Numbered from the stretch's first letter, positions 45,917-59,719 are shown. The stretch: 64,000 nucleotides of DNA from Cladorrhinum sp. PSN259 (GCA_033725935.1 MU867091.1:186001-250000), one strand, 5' to 3'. Notes: generated by a model not told the origin, from the letters alone. Numbers and translations: made by a program.

Positions 45917-47438
45917 ATGCATACACCAGCACCTCCTAAAAGGCAACGTACCACCTCAAGTCACTCAACTTCAAGCAACGAGTATGATGCTCGCAGCAGG
46001 AGGAGTAATGCCTCCTATGGATCTGATTCGACAGCACCTACCTCCATGTACTCATCACCAAGTTCAGGCTACAAGGCATCACCAGCATCAACAGACAGTT
46101 CGGGCATGAGTGCTAGGTATCAGCGCAGGTACGACTACCACGATGATGTCAGCCCTACAACCTCGCTCTATCCTCGAGATTCGGTCGAGACATATGCTTC
46201 GACGACAGCCTCCTCAGAAGATCTCAACCCCTTGGACTTGGATGAGAAGTCGATCGAGTACGAGTATAGCACCATCCCACCTCTTCCCATCTATCGCCGC
46301 GAGCTTGTTGAGCCCAATGTTCGCCCCTCAACACCTCAGGACTTTGCGAAGCTCTTCCCTTCGCTCAACCGTCTCACGATCCGGCATGACGAGTTCACTG
46401 CTGACGGGAACATGAACTTGCGTATCGACACGGTGGTTACTGGGCGCAAGAGGACAGCCATTCAACTCTTCCACCTCCGCATGTACGATTTGGCCAAGCG
46501 GGAATTCTCATTGCGACGCTACTGCCGGGACTCGGGTCGTGAGGTCTGCAACTCAAAGCGCAAGTTCATTGAGCCTACCGCGGCAAAGCCAAAGGCCACC
46601 GAGGATAGCAAGCCAGCATTGAAGCGGTCCATGACGAGCGCAATCAAGTCCTTGGGTAGTGGAAAGCCAGTTCTGCGTCGCGCAAAGTCGGGTATGTCCG
46701 CCTTCGGCCGCCCTAGTACAGGATACTCCTCCAACAGCGGCGACGAAGACCTCTCACAACACAAGAGCAACTTGTCCCGTCTGTCCCTGGATAGTCGCCT
46801 TGCCAAGGCCAAGCTTCAACGCCCTGAGCCCACCAACACTATCAAGCTCGAGTTCAGTAACTATGCCCGTGTCGATGTTAACCGGCGCGGCGGCAAGAAC
46901 AACAAGCGCTACGAGTTTGAATGGTGGGGACACAAGTACAGCTGGAAGCGTCACTTTGACAAGCAGTTGAACACGTACATGTTCCACCTTGTACGGGATG
47001 GAAATACCAGCGCGCCGGTCGCACACATTGTTCCAGAGTCGAGGTCTCCCAGCCAGGTCGCCGCCGACGAGAAGGCTGGTGGATGGATACCTCCTTGCTT
47101 CATGTGGATCGCTGACGAAGCCATCGTGGAAGCCGTCACAGATGTTGCTGAGTAAGTCTAAAAACCAATTCTTCATCATTCAACCGAACAGTCACTAACA
47201 TTTTTCTAGTGTCATTATGGCCACCGGTCTCATGGCTCTCGTTGACGACTGCATCAAGGAGAGATGGCAGACACCCAAGGTCCACACCATCCCCGTGCCC
47301 TTGACTTCCAGGAAGCTCAGCTTTGAGAGCGTCAGCCCAAAGGCATTCGTGCACAATTTGTTCCAGAGGCGGCACTCGGACAACGGCCATCCTCCTGCGG
47401 TTCCGATGACCCCACTCCGAACGATTTCCGCCTATTAA
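45917..47438 (+). CDS. Conserved-looking protein of unknown function
   Basis: Two exons, 45917-47151 and 47210-47438, with a 58-nt intron (GTAAGT, branch CACTAAC, TTCTAG), encode 487 residues. The splice joins VEAVTDVA to DVIMATGLMALVDDC and removes an immediate stop, so the intron is well supported. Residues 1-120 are Ser/Thr/Tyr-rich and disordered. Two folded blocks follow: about 135-215 (FPSLNRLTIRHDEF; GRKRTAIQLFHLRMYDL; FSLRRYCRDSGREVC) and about 305-440 (IKLEFSNYARVDVNRR; KRYEFEWWGHKYSWKR; MFHLVRD; GGWIPPCFMWI), joined by a basic linker. The strand-rich, WW/Y-rich pattern loosely recalls tubby-like or LURP-type barrels, but that is a guess. I do not recognise the family and assign no function. 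Its start lies directly after a CA-repeat leader. Confidence 0.85.
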
Positions 47439-47897
47439 TTATCTTTTCGCTTTCAACTTTATATATTTCGCCGGCTCATTTTTCTTCTACAATTGATTCA
47501 ATCATCGACGACAAGACGTCATGTATTCGGGCGAACCGAGATATCCTGGGTTCGGAACGGTTGGAAGACATCCTACCCGCCAGGATTAGCCATGTCTTCT
47601 GGGGCATGAGCTTCCTCTCTCTGTTGGATTTATTCCCCTTGAGTTCAATGAGCGGAGCTGGCGGCACGTGTTGCTTCAGTAGCATTTGCTGTTGCTGCCT
47701 GATCGAACTCGGGGAATCTTGTTCCATACGGTGATGAGACCATCTCGGTAACCATACGGCCTTCCTCTAGATCTGGAATGGCAGTTTTGGGTAATCCCGA
47801 TGACGACATCTTTTTCTTGTCTTTGCTTGGATTCTTCTTTTTCCCCCTTCTTCTCCAGATTGATATTGGTCAACACATCTTTGGTCGCACTTTAAGC

Positions 47898-47900
<3 letters not shown>

Positions 47901-47928
<28 letters not shown>
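47901..47928 (+). repeat. Poly-T run of 28
   Basis: Twenty-eight consecutive T in gene-free DNA, about 460 bp after the unknown gene. Confidence 0.85.
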
Positions 47929-49802
47929 GGCACTTATTCCCCCATCCCCTTATTTTCTAGACTTCTCGCGGTTTTACTACTTATTATTTGGCGCAGCTGA
48001 GCTCGGCATTTTCTTTCTATTATGGGTCACGGCGTTTTCATCATACACTGTTGTTTTTATTATGGTCAAAAGCAAGAATTGGAATGGCGATTTGGGTACG
48101 AGGACTATGACGTTATCAGGAAGCACTTGGGCAGAAACATTGGGCAAAGACATACATAACTATGGAAGGAATTATTATTGGATTTAGGGTCTTTTCATAC
48201 ACGGACAGCAACACAACGGAGTGTGATTTTACTTTTTTCTCTCTCAATTTTCGGCATTTTCAGGAATCTGTTATATTTACATGGGCGGCATTGCATGCAT
48301 TATATCCTGGTCGGGACTTGTTTACTTGAACAATCTGTGGGAATTACTAGATGGAAGTTTTGTGGTGGATGTTGAGTTGAGTCGAGTAGAATTGGGGATG
48401 GGCTCTTGTACACATACAAATGGCATTGCCATACTTTACTTTCTCTTCCAGTTGTCCTGGGGATGACATTTTGGCAGAGAAACTTTATACAAAGCATTTT
48501 CTTTTGTCAAAGATTCATCTTTGTGATCTTGTCTTTTGATATTTGCATTGCTGGATTGTGCCTTTTGCATGTATGAGGAGTCTGGATTCAAGAGCATTTG
48601 GATTTCAGTTTTTATTACGTTTGGGATAGCATACTGCTTTATTCGGGGGGTTGTTTTTAGTTTGTCTGTCAGATACCAATTTGAAATTAATTTCTTTCAC
48701 GCTCTGAGTCTTCTAATGTTTACGGTGGCAATTCTTGACGATTAGAGCCAGGGGAAATGGGTGTCGTACCCGAAGGATGTATGTACTAGAGTCGCTCGTC
48801 ACTTCACGGGTGTAGATCCGATCTCGTCGGCAAGCCCGTGAGCTTTTATATGTAGTAGTGCTTCTGGGCGTTTGATGCATCCGAAGCTGTCAGTCTAGAG
48901 AACAGTGATGTTAAGTAATACCGTGACAGTAATGCAACCACTCCTCGAATGGGGCAGTATATCGTGGAGAGAGAGGAGGCCTGGACGAATCGGTATGCCC
49001 GATATATTTCAGAAGGAAAGAAGGGTGGGTGCCCGTGCTCCATCATCGGCGCATGTCGTGAAACCAAGTATGACATCAACATACCTCCCATCAGTGGTTG
49101 ACAGCTCAAGTCTTGATCCGCAAATTGACGATTTCGTGATACCCGAAACTATATCAAGTCACTTGACAGTGGTTTGTTTTCCTGAATCAGACAGAGATGG
49201 ACAGATCAGAGGGTTCACGACGTCAAAGTTCCCAAATTCCTTTTCGTCCTATGTATTTAGTAAGTGGAAGTGGCGATGCAGTGCTTTGTTTTTCGTTCCA
49301 CAGATCAACACACATTTGAGGGATTTATCGAACTAAGTTCTTCAAAGTGCCTCTTCCGCAAACAACCGTAAAAAGAAAAAAACTTGAGTGGAGGTGTTAC
49401 GATCTCTCACAAGCTGTGGTAGGCTATAAACGGTGCCATTCAAACAGTGATGATACCCGACTTGGAAGTTTCCTCAGAAAGAAACGGCAGATCAGAACAA
49501 GTCGTCGATCATTATATTCTCGCTTCCCCCCTCGTTACCAGCGGCAGCAGCGGCCACCTCCATCCAAGCTTGACAGCAACTTAAAACTACTGCCTTGTGA
49601 AAAAACAATGTACCTTGAACCCCAGACCATTGAATCCAACAGAAAGCCCCCAACAGAACGATTTGCCCATCTTTTCAACCCGCAAGCGACCCGCGGAAAC
49701 CACGTGTCGCCACACCTCCGAGCTATCCGACCACCCGGCCACCCGGCCGAATCGGCAGAACCCACAAAAAAAATCTCAGATATCCGGACCAGATCCGAAC
49801 CC

Positions 49803-49825
49803 TTTTTTTTTTTTTTTTTTTTTTT
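49803..49825 (+). repeat. Poly-T run of 23
   Basis: Twenty-three consecutive T in gene-free DNA, about 1 kb beyond the fas1 stop. Confidence 0.85.
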
Positions 49826-50830
49826 AAAACACCCCTAACTTTGCCACTTCCCCAATTCCAGGAAAAAGAAAAGAAAAAAAAACCATGGAATTCCTCTAGT
49901 GTAGTGTAATTCCCTAGGGTAAAAAAAAATCCCCACCCCAAAACACAAAAACCACAATCCCCTCGAAATTCATCAAGTTTGGTTGGGTTTGTTGGGGTGT
50001 TGAGATTCAAAGTTGTTGATGAGACAAAAAAACTCAACTTCAAGTCTATTGCTTTCCTCTACCTCAACCTCAACCACATAACAACAGCAAACAACAACAA
50101 CAAATCCAACAACAACAACAACAATAACAACAACTTTCTTCTTCTTCAGTGTGTTTGTTATTCATGACTCGTGTAAAGAGGGACTTCCCTCAAATCTTGT
50201 TGAAAAGTCACAGGTACATAGTACTTTACCTCATACCATACAAACCTGGAAAAATAAAAATCCTCAACCCTTTCCCTCCCCCGACAAGGAGGATCCCACC
50301 GCCCCCAGTATCCACCATCCCACAGATTCCCACCGGCATTCCCCAGCTAGTACAGAATGTCCACCCGTTTCATAGAGATGGAGTAAATCAGATCAAGGAA
50401 AACAGAAAAAAACCGGTTCAAAAGTTCCTTTTGTGGAGTTGTAAAGTCGAGTCCGTTGAGGTTCTCATCATGCCAAGCAATCTGGAGAAACAAATGCCAA
50501 CCTGTCAGTTCAACAACCACTCAACAACACTATATGTAGATAAACTTGATGACATCAGCTTGTTTCTATTAAACATCCCTATTCTAGATATCTAATTGTA
50601 TCCTTTTATCTAAATTTGACTTAAATCATGCAACGCTTCGTGAAAAAATAGCCATTAGAACAAGTTCTGACCACACCTATAAAACAAGTGTAATAACAAA
50701 AACATGTACAGTGAAACTTTTGCAGAACCCCCATTCCCCTTTTGTTCCCAATCATATTCACATTCCCTTTTTATACCCGAACCGTACCCCCTTTGCACAT
50801 CATGTCGTGACCATGGCCCGAAATCTCAGT

Positions 50831-53800
50831 TTATGCTGCCTCAGCACCGCTGGAATCCGGAGTATGTGCATTCAGCGCGGCGGCACCCTCATCCTGATAC
50901 CTTTCCCAGTTGGCCAAAATATTGCCAATCTTGGGAGAGTTGGTAAGACGGTAGACATCCTCAAAGTACTCCTTGGTCAAGGCAAATGGCTTGGCGGTGA
51001 CGTTAGGAATGTACTTGCCAATGAGCTTGGCAGGATCAATCGTCGTCTTGTTGATCTTCTTGAGCAAGAAGCTTCTGAAGGGCTTGACACCAGACCGCAA
51101 GAAAGTGGAATGGAAGGGCACATCAATACCCCTGAGAGGAATGGTGGCGAAACCACGCTGCAACTCCAAAGGAGTAGGCTTGGCCTCGGTATCGGCGGCG
51201 CATGCCTTAACGATCTCGACAAGCTTCTCCTTGACCATCTCAGGCTGGTACTCCTTACGCATCTGCTCGATATCGATCTTCATAGCCTTGAGGTAGTTGG
51301 TGACGCCAGTCAAGGTATCAAGAGCACGGAGATCACCGGCGCAGACGTACTGCATGTTGGCGATGTTGAAGTTGACAATCTCGAGAAGCCAGCCAGTGGT
51401 CTCAGCAACGGTGCTGACGACGAACCGCAAAGCCTCCTCGTTGAAAGTCTTGTTAATACGACTGGGGTTGACGGCGCACATGCTGTAGTTGGATCGACCG
51501 GACTCATCACGCTCGACAGCCACCTGCATCGTAAGACCACGATAGAAAACGACAGACACGAGTGACTCGATTGGCATGACATCAGCCAGGGCAGCCAGGG
51601 CAGAGTACTCGCCGAGAGAGTGACCAGCAAAAGTGCTGTCGCGAGGTACAAGACCCTTGGCCTTCATGTCCTCGAAGCTTGCCTTCTCCATGAGAGTGAG
51701 AGCTGGCTGAGTGAACTGAGTGGCAGAGAGCAGACCGCTTGGTGAGCGGTAAGTGTAAGAAGTGGTCTTCTCGTTGATCTCCTTGAAGATGCGTTCCGAC
51801 TTGATGCTGCCATCGGCGGCCACAGTCTCGAAGGTCATGGCCATGTAGTTCTGACGGATGGCCTTACCGCGAGGACCACCGAAGTGGATGGTAAGCTCCT
51901 TGGGGTTGTTCTTGACGATGTTGGTAATAGCAAAGCCTGATAAAGTTAGTCAATGAGGAATGCGTGGGCTCAGAAAAGAAAAAGAAAAAAGACTTACCAT
52001 AGGTATCCATGAGGTACTTGTCGGCGCGATCCCACACATCTTTGGCAACAGGGCTGCTGTTGTACAAGTCCATACCCATACCTTGCTCCTGAGAACCTTG
52101 GCCAGTGAAGACGTAGGCGGTGACGGGTTGCTCAATCTCAGCCTCACCGAGAAGGACCTTCTCCTCTGACTCCTTGTTGATAGCCTCGACCTTGATGATC
52201 TTGCGACCGGCAACCATGCCAACGTGCTGGAGCTTGACATTGATATCATCATGGGGCAGAACCATGCCGGTGAGCGAGGCATGGAAGCTGCGGACGCGAC
52301 CAACCTTGTTCTCGGCAGCCCAGGTTTCTACCAAGCTGCGCACTGCGGCACTAGAGTACATGCCGTGGGTGATGGTACCGGGCAGGTTGGCATAGGCGGC
52401 GAAAACACGGGAGACGTGGATGGGATTGTAATCACCAGAGACGCGGGCGTAGGTCTCGTTGGAGGCAGGAGCGCGAAGCTGGAGAGGAGTCTTGCCGCTG
52501 AGAGGAATAGGGTTCTCAAAGTTGACAGGCTGCTCGATTGAGGATCCATTGCGCTCGAGGTAGTCAATGACGGGGTTGCCATGGGACTCGCCAGCTTGGT
52601 ACTCGACGGTCGCGACCTGGATGATTTCCTTGGTGGGGAGCTCAACAAGGACCTGGCCGCGTGTCTCGACGTGGCTGAAGACGGTCTGGTTCTTGAATCG
52701 CACCAAGCTCTGAAGACGGAAGATCAAGGTCTGGCCAAGGAGCTCGATCTCCGGGGTGGCAAGCTCGTCGTCGAGAACGAACCACTGCTTGGAACGGAGG
52801 ACAGCAACATCCTTGGTAGTGGCGAGGTGGACCTGCATGGGAGTCTCGGTCTTGCGCTGGAAGGTGTTCTCAAAATCGGTGTAGACACCACGGTACAAGA
52901 ACTGCGATGTAACTTCCATTACTGGCTCGTTATCACGAGTAATAGTACCGCAAACCTCAACCATCTTGCCAGATTCCTGGTTGATGACAGCATTGATTTG
53001 AGCAGTGGTGGCAACCTCATCGCCCTTCTTGAGAGGCTCAGCACCGGGGAGCATGCGGAAGGCGTTGGAGAGATGGACAAGCTTGAGGAGATCACCATCA
53101 ATAGTGCGAGGGAAAATTGGCTTGGTGATGGCCTTCCAGCCAACAACGATGGCAAAGTCCATGGGCGCGTACATGACCTTCTCAGGACGATCAACGAAAG
53201 CCTCGCCAGTGTTTCCAACGGCGTGCACAAACTCGTTGATAGCCTCGCTGGTGATGACAGCCTTGCCGCCGTCGAACTGGCTGGTGACAGAAGCGTCAAG
53301 GTCAAGGGGCTCATCTCCGAACCAAGCACGCCAGTAGAACTCCTTGATGTGATCGTTGCGGCCCTCCATGACCTCGTGAATCGGGGCGTAGCCGGCCTCG
53401 GGACGGTAAATGAAGCGCAAGGGAAGAGCGACAGGCTTGCCAAGAGCGGTAGTGTCCTTGATCATGTTGACGACAATCTCATTCTTGCCGACGAGCTTGA
53501 CCTCGATCACATCGACGTAGCGGTTGGGACGAGGCTGTTCCCTGACGGTAATGATAGTGTTGGCGGGATCATTGGGGTTCTGAATCTCAACAAACAGACC
53601 ACGAGTAGGAGCGAAAATCTGCTTCATCGGGTTGGTCTGGTACTTTTGACCCTGAACGATAACATCAGACCGGAGGAGAGCATATCTCCAATTGCGGTTG
53701 GAGCCAGCAAGCAGAGAAATCCATGAGTCGAGCGAAGGGAGCTGAACCGAAGCGCTTGATGACAGGCGATAAGTGCTCTTGTTGACGTCCACAGAGATGG

Positions 53801-56800
53801 TGAGACCCTCGACATCCAGAGGAATTCCGCTCTCGATCAGCTTGCCACCGAAGTACTCAACGGTAGGGATCTGGGAGGCATCGCCATTGTAGAGGTCCTT
53901 GGTGAGACCGGCAATGTGGCCTTCATGGATACCGTCGAGGATATCCTTGACTGGTTCGTCCACCTTGGTTGCGTGCCTGGCCGCCATGGGGCCCTGAAGA
54001 ATGCAGGTTCTGCCGACATCCTTGTCAATGACGGCGCCCAGATCCTCAGACTGCCAGAGAGAATCCTTCTTGAAAAAGAACTCAAAGTTCTGGTCCAAAG
54101 CAGGAACGAAGGTTACGGGCTTCTGGCCACGACGCTGGCAGAGTGCCAAGAAATGCTGAACATCCTGGGCGTTGATGAGCTGGGTTTCAGCCTGGGGATA
54201 GTGAGACAGGATGCTCTCGACTGCGGAGTAAGGCTCGTCAAGGTCGCTCAAGTTCTGGAGGTAAGATGGCTGGCCAGGCTTGGTTGTGAAGCGCTCCTCA
54301 ACACGGTGGATGAAGTCAGCAGTCAGGGTGATGAAAGACGGATCGATCCAGCGCTTCTCGTCCTGGACGTAGAGAAGAGCGACCATGCGGCGAACAACCT
54401 CGGCATAAGTCATGTCCTCAAGATCGACCGCCTTGCCGTCCGCCTTCTGACCGAACCAAACCTTGTGGAAGTCGGCATTGAGCTTCTTGATGATGTAAGC
54501 CTTGTTCTTCTGGAGCTCAGCAACACGCTTCTCCTTGGGAAGGCTGAAGATCTTTTGGTCCATCTCGGCCCAAAAGAGGACACCGCGGGTGGCAAGCTTG
54601 TGAATAGGCTCGCCCATCTCGGATCTGACAGTGATAACACCGCCGGCAGCACCCTTGTAGGTCTTCTCCCATTCGTGGTCATCAAGACCAGGGGCATCAA
54701 CGATGGCCTGCTTGGCGGCCTTACTAGTATGGGCCTCCTTTGCAACCATCATGCGACTGCCGAACATGCAACCATCGTAGGGCATGGGGGGATAGCCATA
54801 CTTGGTTGACCACTGACCGGTGAGATAGGGGTAAGTGTCATCAGCACCGCCGAAACCGCTACCAGCAACGAGGATGATGTTATCTTGGCGACGAATTCGA
54901 CCATACATAGCCAGGATAGGGGCGTGGAAATCCTCGAAAGAGTGATGACCACCACCTCTGCCGCCAGTCCACTGGAGAATCACAGGGAAAGTCGGGTTGG
55001 CCTTGGCAATGTTGATGACAGCCTGGATGGCCTCGCTGGAACCGGGCTTGAAGGAGATATGCTTCAAGCCGAGAGTCTCAATGTACTCCTGGGCGACCTC
55101 GATGGAAGGAACACCGGCACCGATGGTAAGACCCTCAATTGGAACGCCCTCTGCTCTAAGCCTGCCGAGCAATGGGATTTGCCAGCCCATGGCACGGGGG
55201 TTAACATAGATGAGGTTGACCGTGATACCGCGTCCGGCGGGGATAGCCTTCTCAATCTTGCTGATGGCCGCGGTCATGGTCTTCGCATTATAGTAACCAC
55301 CACCTGCAAGCTCGATCTGGTAGCCAGCATTCATCGTCGCGGCCACAAAGTCCCAAGGAACTGTAGTAGGAGTCATGCCGGCAACAAGAAGAGGGGGAAG
55401 ACCAAGCAATCTGCTCATCTTGGTGTCAACATAAGTCCGACCGCTTGAGGTCTTGACGAGTTTCGGACCATATTCCTTGACCCAGTCGACAGCATACTTG
55501 ACGGCATGCTCCTCGTCGCGGTCAAAGAGCTCAGCCTTGTAGCCAACCTCGGGCACAGTGCCGGTGATGGTTCCGGCGAGAATGACACGGACGCCAGTGC
55601 CGTCCTTGTTTCTGCTGGTCAAAACACCGAGACCTGAGATGCCACCTGGACCAAAGTCCAAGACGTGGGTGGCTTCCGGGAAATCGGTGGCCTTCTCCCA
55701 GTGAACAGGATCCTTGGTGATCATGCGGATCAACTCAGGAACCACGTCACCCTTGACAGTGTCGCGGATATCCTTGCCAGTATTTGTGTCATAGACGGCA
55801 GCACCGAGGCTCTTGACATCAATGTGAATGTCCTTGAGATCCTCAGCGATCAAAGCTGTAGTCTTCTCGAGGTACTTGCTGTGGAAAGGAGCCGTGATAG
55901 GCAGGAAGCGGTTGACAAAGCGAACCTTTCGCTCAGTGTGGGGAGTTCTGGTCTGATCAATGCCGGTGGCAGCCTTTACCTTGCGGAGTTGGGCATTGAG
56001 ACCGCAGAGTGACCTGGGAGGACCAGCAATAACCAAATTCCGAGGGCTGTTGATGAGAGCGATGGAAATGTGCTGATCCTCGGGCAGATACTGGTTCGTC
56101 AAGTCAATGAGCTTCTGAACCTCAGCCTGGGGAAGATCTCGGACGCTAAGCATGGGTGTTGGGACACCTTCTCCATTGTCAACAGCCTCCTGCAAAAGAT
56201 TTGGGATCATGGAAGTCTTCGGGAAAGCTTGTTGGCTGCGGGCACCGATCCAGAAGAGGATGGTCAACGCATCCTTGGCGATGCCTTCAAACGACTCCCA
56301 AGAATCAGCAGCCGCCGTAGCAGCGGCAAGGACGATACCTTGCGAGTGACCTGTTGTCCCGCAGATTCTATCACGCAGAATTCCGGGGTGAAGACCCAAT
56401 GCCTTGCAGGTAACATGGTAATGCGCCAATTGCACGAGACCGATCAACGGGAAGCTGACAGGCGCTGAAACCATGTAATCGAGATCAGGGGTATCCTGTG
56501 GATTCTGAAGCCAGTGGACAATGTCGAGACCCTTGGAGAAAAGCTTCTCCGCGCTGGGATGCGTCGAGAGGGTCTGGAGAAGCTCGGCAGATGAGGTGAC
56601 GAGCTCGCCCACGAAAGATGGGTATGTGTTATACAACTCCCGGAGCTCCTCAAAGTATTCCTCAATGTTGCCCTGACCACCAAAGATGTTGTAGAGCTTG
56701 GCGTCACCCTCATCAGCAGCACGTAACAGAGCAGACTGATGGTGCTTCATCGCTCGGTTCGTTGCTGATCTGGCAGCATAGTAGCTGTAGATAACACCAG

Positions 56801-57200
56801 GCTTCTTCTCATCGGCACCTGGCAGTGATGGAACCAGGGCGTGGACATCGTTGCCCCGTAGGAAAGCCCTCTCAAACTCGTTAAGAATGATTTTGAGCAC
56901 TTCCTCGTAGGATCCCTGTGCATCATCCTCCCCCTTGACGATCTCATCGGCGATGTATCCCATATACCTTGCCACCAGCTCCTCTACCGATGATGGCTCA
57001 TCATCCTGCGCCAATTCTTCTGTTGGGGCAGGCAAGCTAGCAACAAAGCGCTCCTGCAACCGGGAGGCGTGGAAATGAAGGCTCGTGGGTATCAAAAAGG
57101 TCGTCTCGAGCGAGCCGTGGGAAAGAGTGAGGGGACGAAGAGAAGCCGAGGAGCGGGGGGTGACAGCTCCCGTCTGGGGGTCATTTGCGGTGCCGTACAT
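50831..57200 (-). CDS. fas1: Fatty acid synthase subunit beta (Fas1)
   Basis: Two exons, 57200-51998 and 51936-50831, with a 61-nt intron (51997-51937, GTAAGT, branch GACTAAC), encode 2,102 residues, the normal length for the fungal cytosolic FAS beta chain. In order: acetyltransferase (nucleophile Ser286 in GTTGHSQGIV), enoyl reductase with the FMN-binding region (GMTPTTVPWDF; LAGGGYYN; QWTGGRGGGHHSFEDFHAP; VAGSGFGGADD), dehydratase hot-dog domains (SGDYNPIHVSRVFA with the catalytic His), and malonyl/palmitoyl transferase (VFTGQGSQEQGMGMDLY; Ser about 1841 in AGHSLGEYSALAAL). The intron lies inside the last domain and joins MDTYG to FAITNIVKNN. The product pairs with Fas2, whose gene is divergent 2.5 kb away. 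The start at 57200 gives the family-typical MYGT N-terminus. Confidence 0.97.
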
Positions 57201-59719
57201 GATTAAATGGGGTATCTAAGAGGATCTTTTGAAAATTCCTACTCCCTATCAGTCAATTGAGTTCGTCTACAGGTACAAGACATGTTCTTACCACGTAAAA
57301 CGACCTGAAAATGCTCAGCGAAAAGCAGATTCGCCAGATGCAGAAAAAGGAGTGCGTTGTTGCTAAGAGAGGGGCGGAGGGGGAAGAGGGGGGACTGGGA
57401 TCCGTGGGATGAAAGCAAGCTGCCTTCCCTTGGGTGATGTTGGCAGTTCGTGAGAGATGTCGTTTGACGATCCGCGGGGGGTAGGGCGCGGGGAAGTATA
57501 TCAGAGGAAGAAAGGGAGAGAACACGATGGTTGGTGGTTGAGGGAGACCGACGGAGGAAAGGGAGGGGATGGAAAGCAAAGTTTGGAGCGAGTCGGGCCC
57601 CGCCGTCAAGCCCGGGTACAAGTGGGTGGGCGAGTGATGTGGGACCCTGGGATGGTGATGGCAATGGAGTGTCCCGGAGGGGATGTTTGCTTCCGAAACC
57701 CCGTCGTCCGAGTGCTGGAACGCGTAAAAGTGATAATCGATGGCCCAACGTAAAATTAGTCTGCTCTGGTCCCAGTGAATCCACGGATGGCGACTTGCTT
57801 CGTCCCTCTCGCCAAAATTTTTTGGGATCTTGTTGGGGAAAGGCACGACAGAAAATCGGCACCCAGTTCTTCACCCCTGTCCGCCAGAACCCCAAAGGCG
57901 CAGAAGTACCGGGTACATCAGGGTGCGCTTATGCACCGGCTTAAACTGCTGTACCCTGTCTATCGCCAGTCCCGCCAGTGCCTGGCGTTCCGGCCAACCC
58001 GCGAAAAATCTCGAATCCACAGCGGCAACCCCACTTGGTCCACCTGTCACAAGAAGGACCCCAGGGTTCCACTAGTTTGTGGTGGAAAGACAATGTACCG
58101 ATACCTGATCCGATGCCTTGAAGAAGCATCCACTGCCCCCCATCAAATCCCAGGCAAAATTCCCCTCCTTTTTTGGACTGAAGATCACCTCCCTGCTGGT
58201 TTCGAATATTCTTGGTGAAAAAATCTGGGGAATATTTACTCCAGAATAAGGAAACAAACAGTGGCAATTGAGTTCGAGCGCAACCATCATATTGATGACT
58301 CGGGTCAGAACGATCTTTTGTATCCATCGAGTTCAAGTGCCCAATCTCAAACACATCTTGGTTCAGGTGGCAATCACCAATGCAAGATACCACTTCTAGG
58401 AAGAAGCTTGAAGAGAAAAACAGAACCCAAAGAAGTGGATCTGAATTGTGTTCTTACTATGATATTCACCCTCGAGCCCCTCTTGTCCATTGCCACGACC
58501 TGAGATCATTCCAGTCTTATCAACATCGGTTCAAGTTGGGCAGCGGTCCACGTGTTTGTCTGAGTTCTGGGCAAAGGGATGAACAAGTGTTCCCCTCGTT
58601 GCTACTCTGGTGATATTTTGTACTCGGTACACAGTGTCGATTACCCCTCTATCGGAATACCAATTGGCTGGTTGAAGGGCAGGCAAACCTACCTTAGTCT
58701 AGTCTAGTCCGGATGGTGGAGAGGGATGGGCAAGTCTTGAACGTCAGGGGACGAGTTTAGACAGAATTGACGGACGGATTTGAGGGAGGGACCGACAGAT
58801 GAATGGTGCACGGTGAAGGGATCACGACCACCAGGCCGTTCAAAAAGATGGACTGGAAGCCAGGTTCATGACGCCATGCATGAGAGCCTCAAAATCTTAT
58901 TTCGAATGAAATAAATCCGAGGGAAGTCGTCGTGGTGTTCGGGTGATGCAAGCGGGCGAAAGGGTAGTGTACCGATACACTTGGGCCGGGCGGTGAGAAA
59001 CTGGGAGTATCGAGACTTCCACGGCCCAGCGCTCGCTTTGTCCAATGGCCTACAAGCTTGAAGGGATGGTGGATCTTTATGGCGGCGGGGCACTAGGACT
59101 ATCCTGGTTAGTCTGGAAGATTGGTTGAGAAGCACAGCTGCAGGCCGCATGTTGGCATGGGGCACAGATGCCACTGCAGGGGTCGCCTGCTGCCAAAAAT
59201 CATTCAACAGTTGCAAGTTGAAGGACAGTACAGGAGACTTTGGATTTTTTTTTGTCAGTTGCCCCATCTCATATCGCCGTCGCGATTAATCAACATTCCC
59301 GTCCGTCTCCTCCGGACTCCCCTTTTTTTCCCAGTCAGTAGAGTTTCGGTTCCGCATTCCCGAGCAAGCCTCGAATCTCCCCTCGCGTGGGTCTCTTACT
59401 TACAGTGGACTTGTTCGACTGGCTGCACCCTGGGGACGACAAAACCTCACCCCTCAACTCGTCCGTCTGCTCTCGGGTGTCTCCCTTCCTACCACACCCA
59501 TCCCAATTCCTCCCACCTTCTCTTTCCCTTTCCTTTGACGACGACGACGACGGCGGCTACGACGTCTGCCCCTTCCACGTCTTGACAGAGACGCTCACCT
59601 GTTTAATCACACCTTGTCCATAGCAAAAAGATACCCCTCCTTTACAACTTCTTGAGCTCTGTCTTTTTGTCGTTCAGCTACATAGCCAGCCAGCGCCGTC
59701 ACACGTCACACTAGTCACA
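57201..59719. other. Shared divergent fas1/fas2 promoter region, 2.5 kb
   Basis: Separates the two FAS start codons and must carry both promoters and leaders. The 100-200 bp before each ATG is pyrimidine-rich in the direction of the gene. A palindromic CCAATTGG at 58660-58667 could be a CCAAT-type element. Frames on both strands (for example 57239-57895) have low-complexity, leader-like translations, and none is a credible gene. Confidence 0.7.

Larger units (their letters stand above)
47439..50830. other. 3.4 kb convergent intergenic region
   Basis: It lies between the unknown gene and the fas1 3' end. It contains T-runs at 47901-47928 and 49803-49825, a CAA-repeat stretch near 50080-50134 followed by a pyrimidine tract with AG, and A/T-rich sequence. 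A plus-strand frame of 143 codons starts at the ATG at 50164; its codon use is not coding-like and it is not called as a gene. Confidence 0.6.

Noticed and set aside
47901..47928. Long T-runs (also 31729-31753 and 49803-49825) as poly-A tails of inserted retroelements on the minus strand
   Set aside because: No target-site duplications, no element body and no retroelement protein similarity next to them. Homopolymer runs are frequent throughout the intergenic DNA here.
58917..58922. CCTCGG hexamer (minus strand) in the fas1/fas2 promoter region, resembling a FarA/FarB site
   Set aside because: About one chance copy is expected in 2.5 kb on both strands, and those regulators are best known for fatty-acid breakdown genes.
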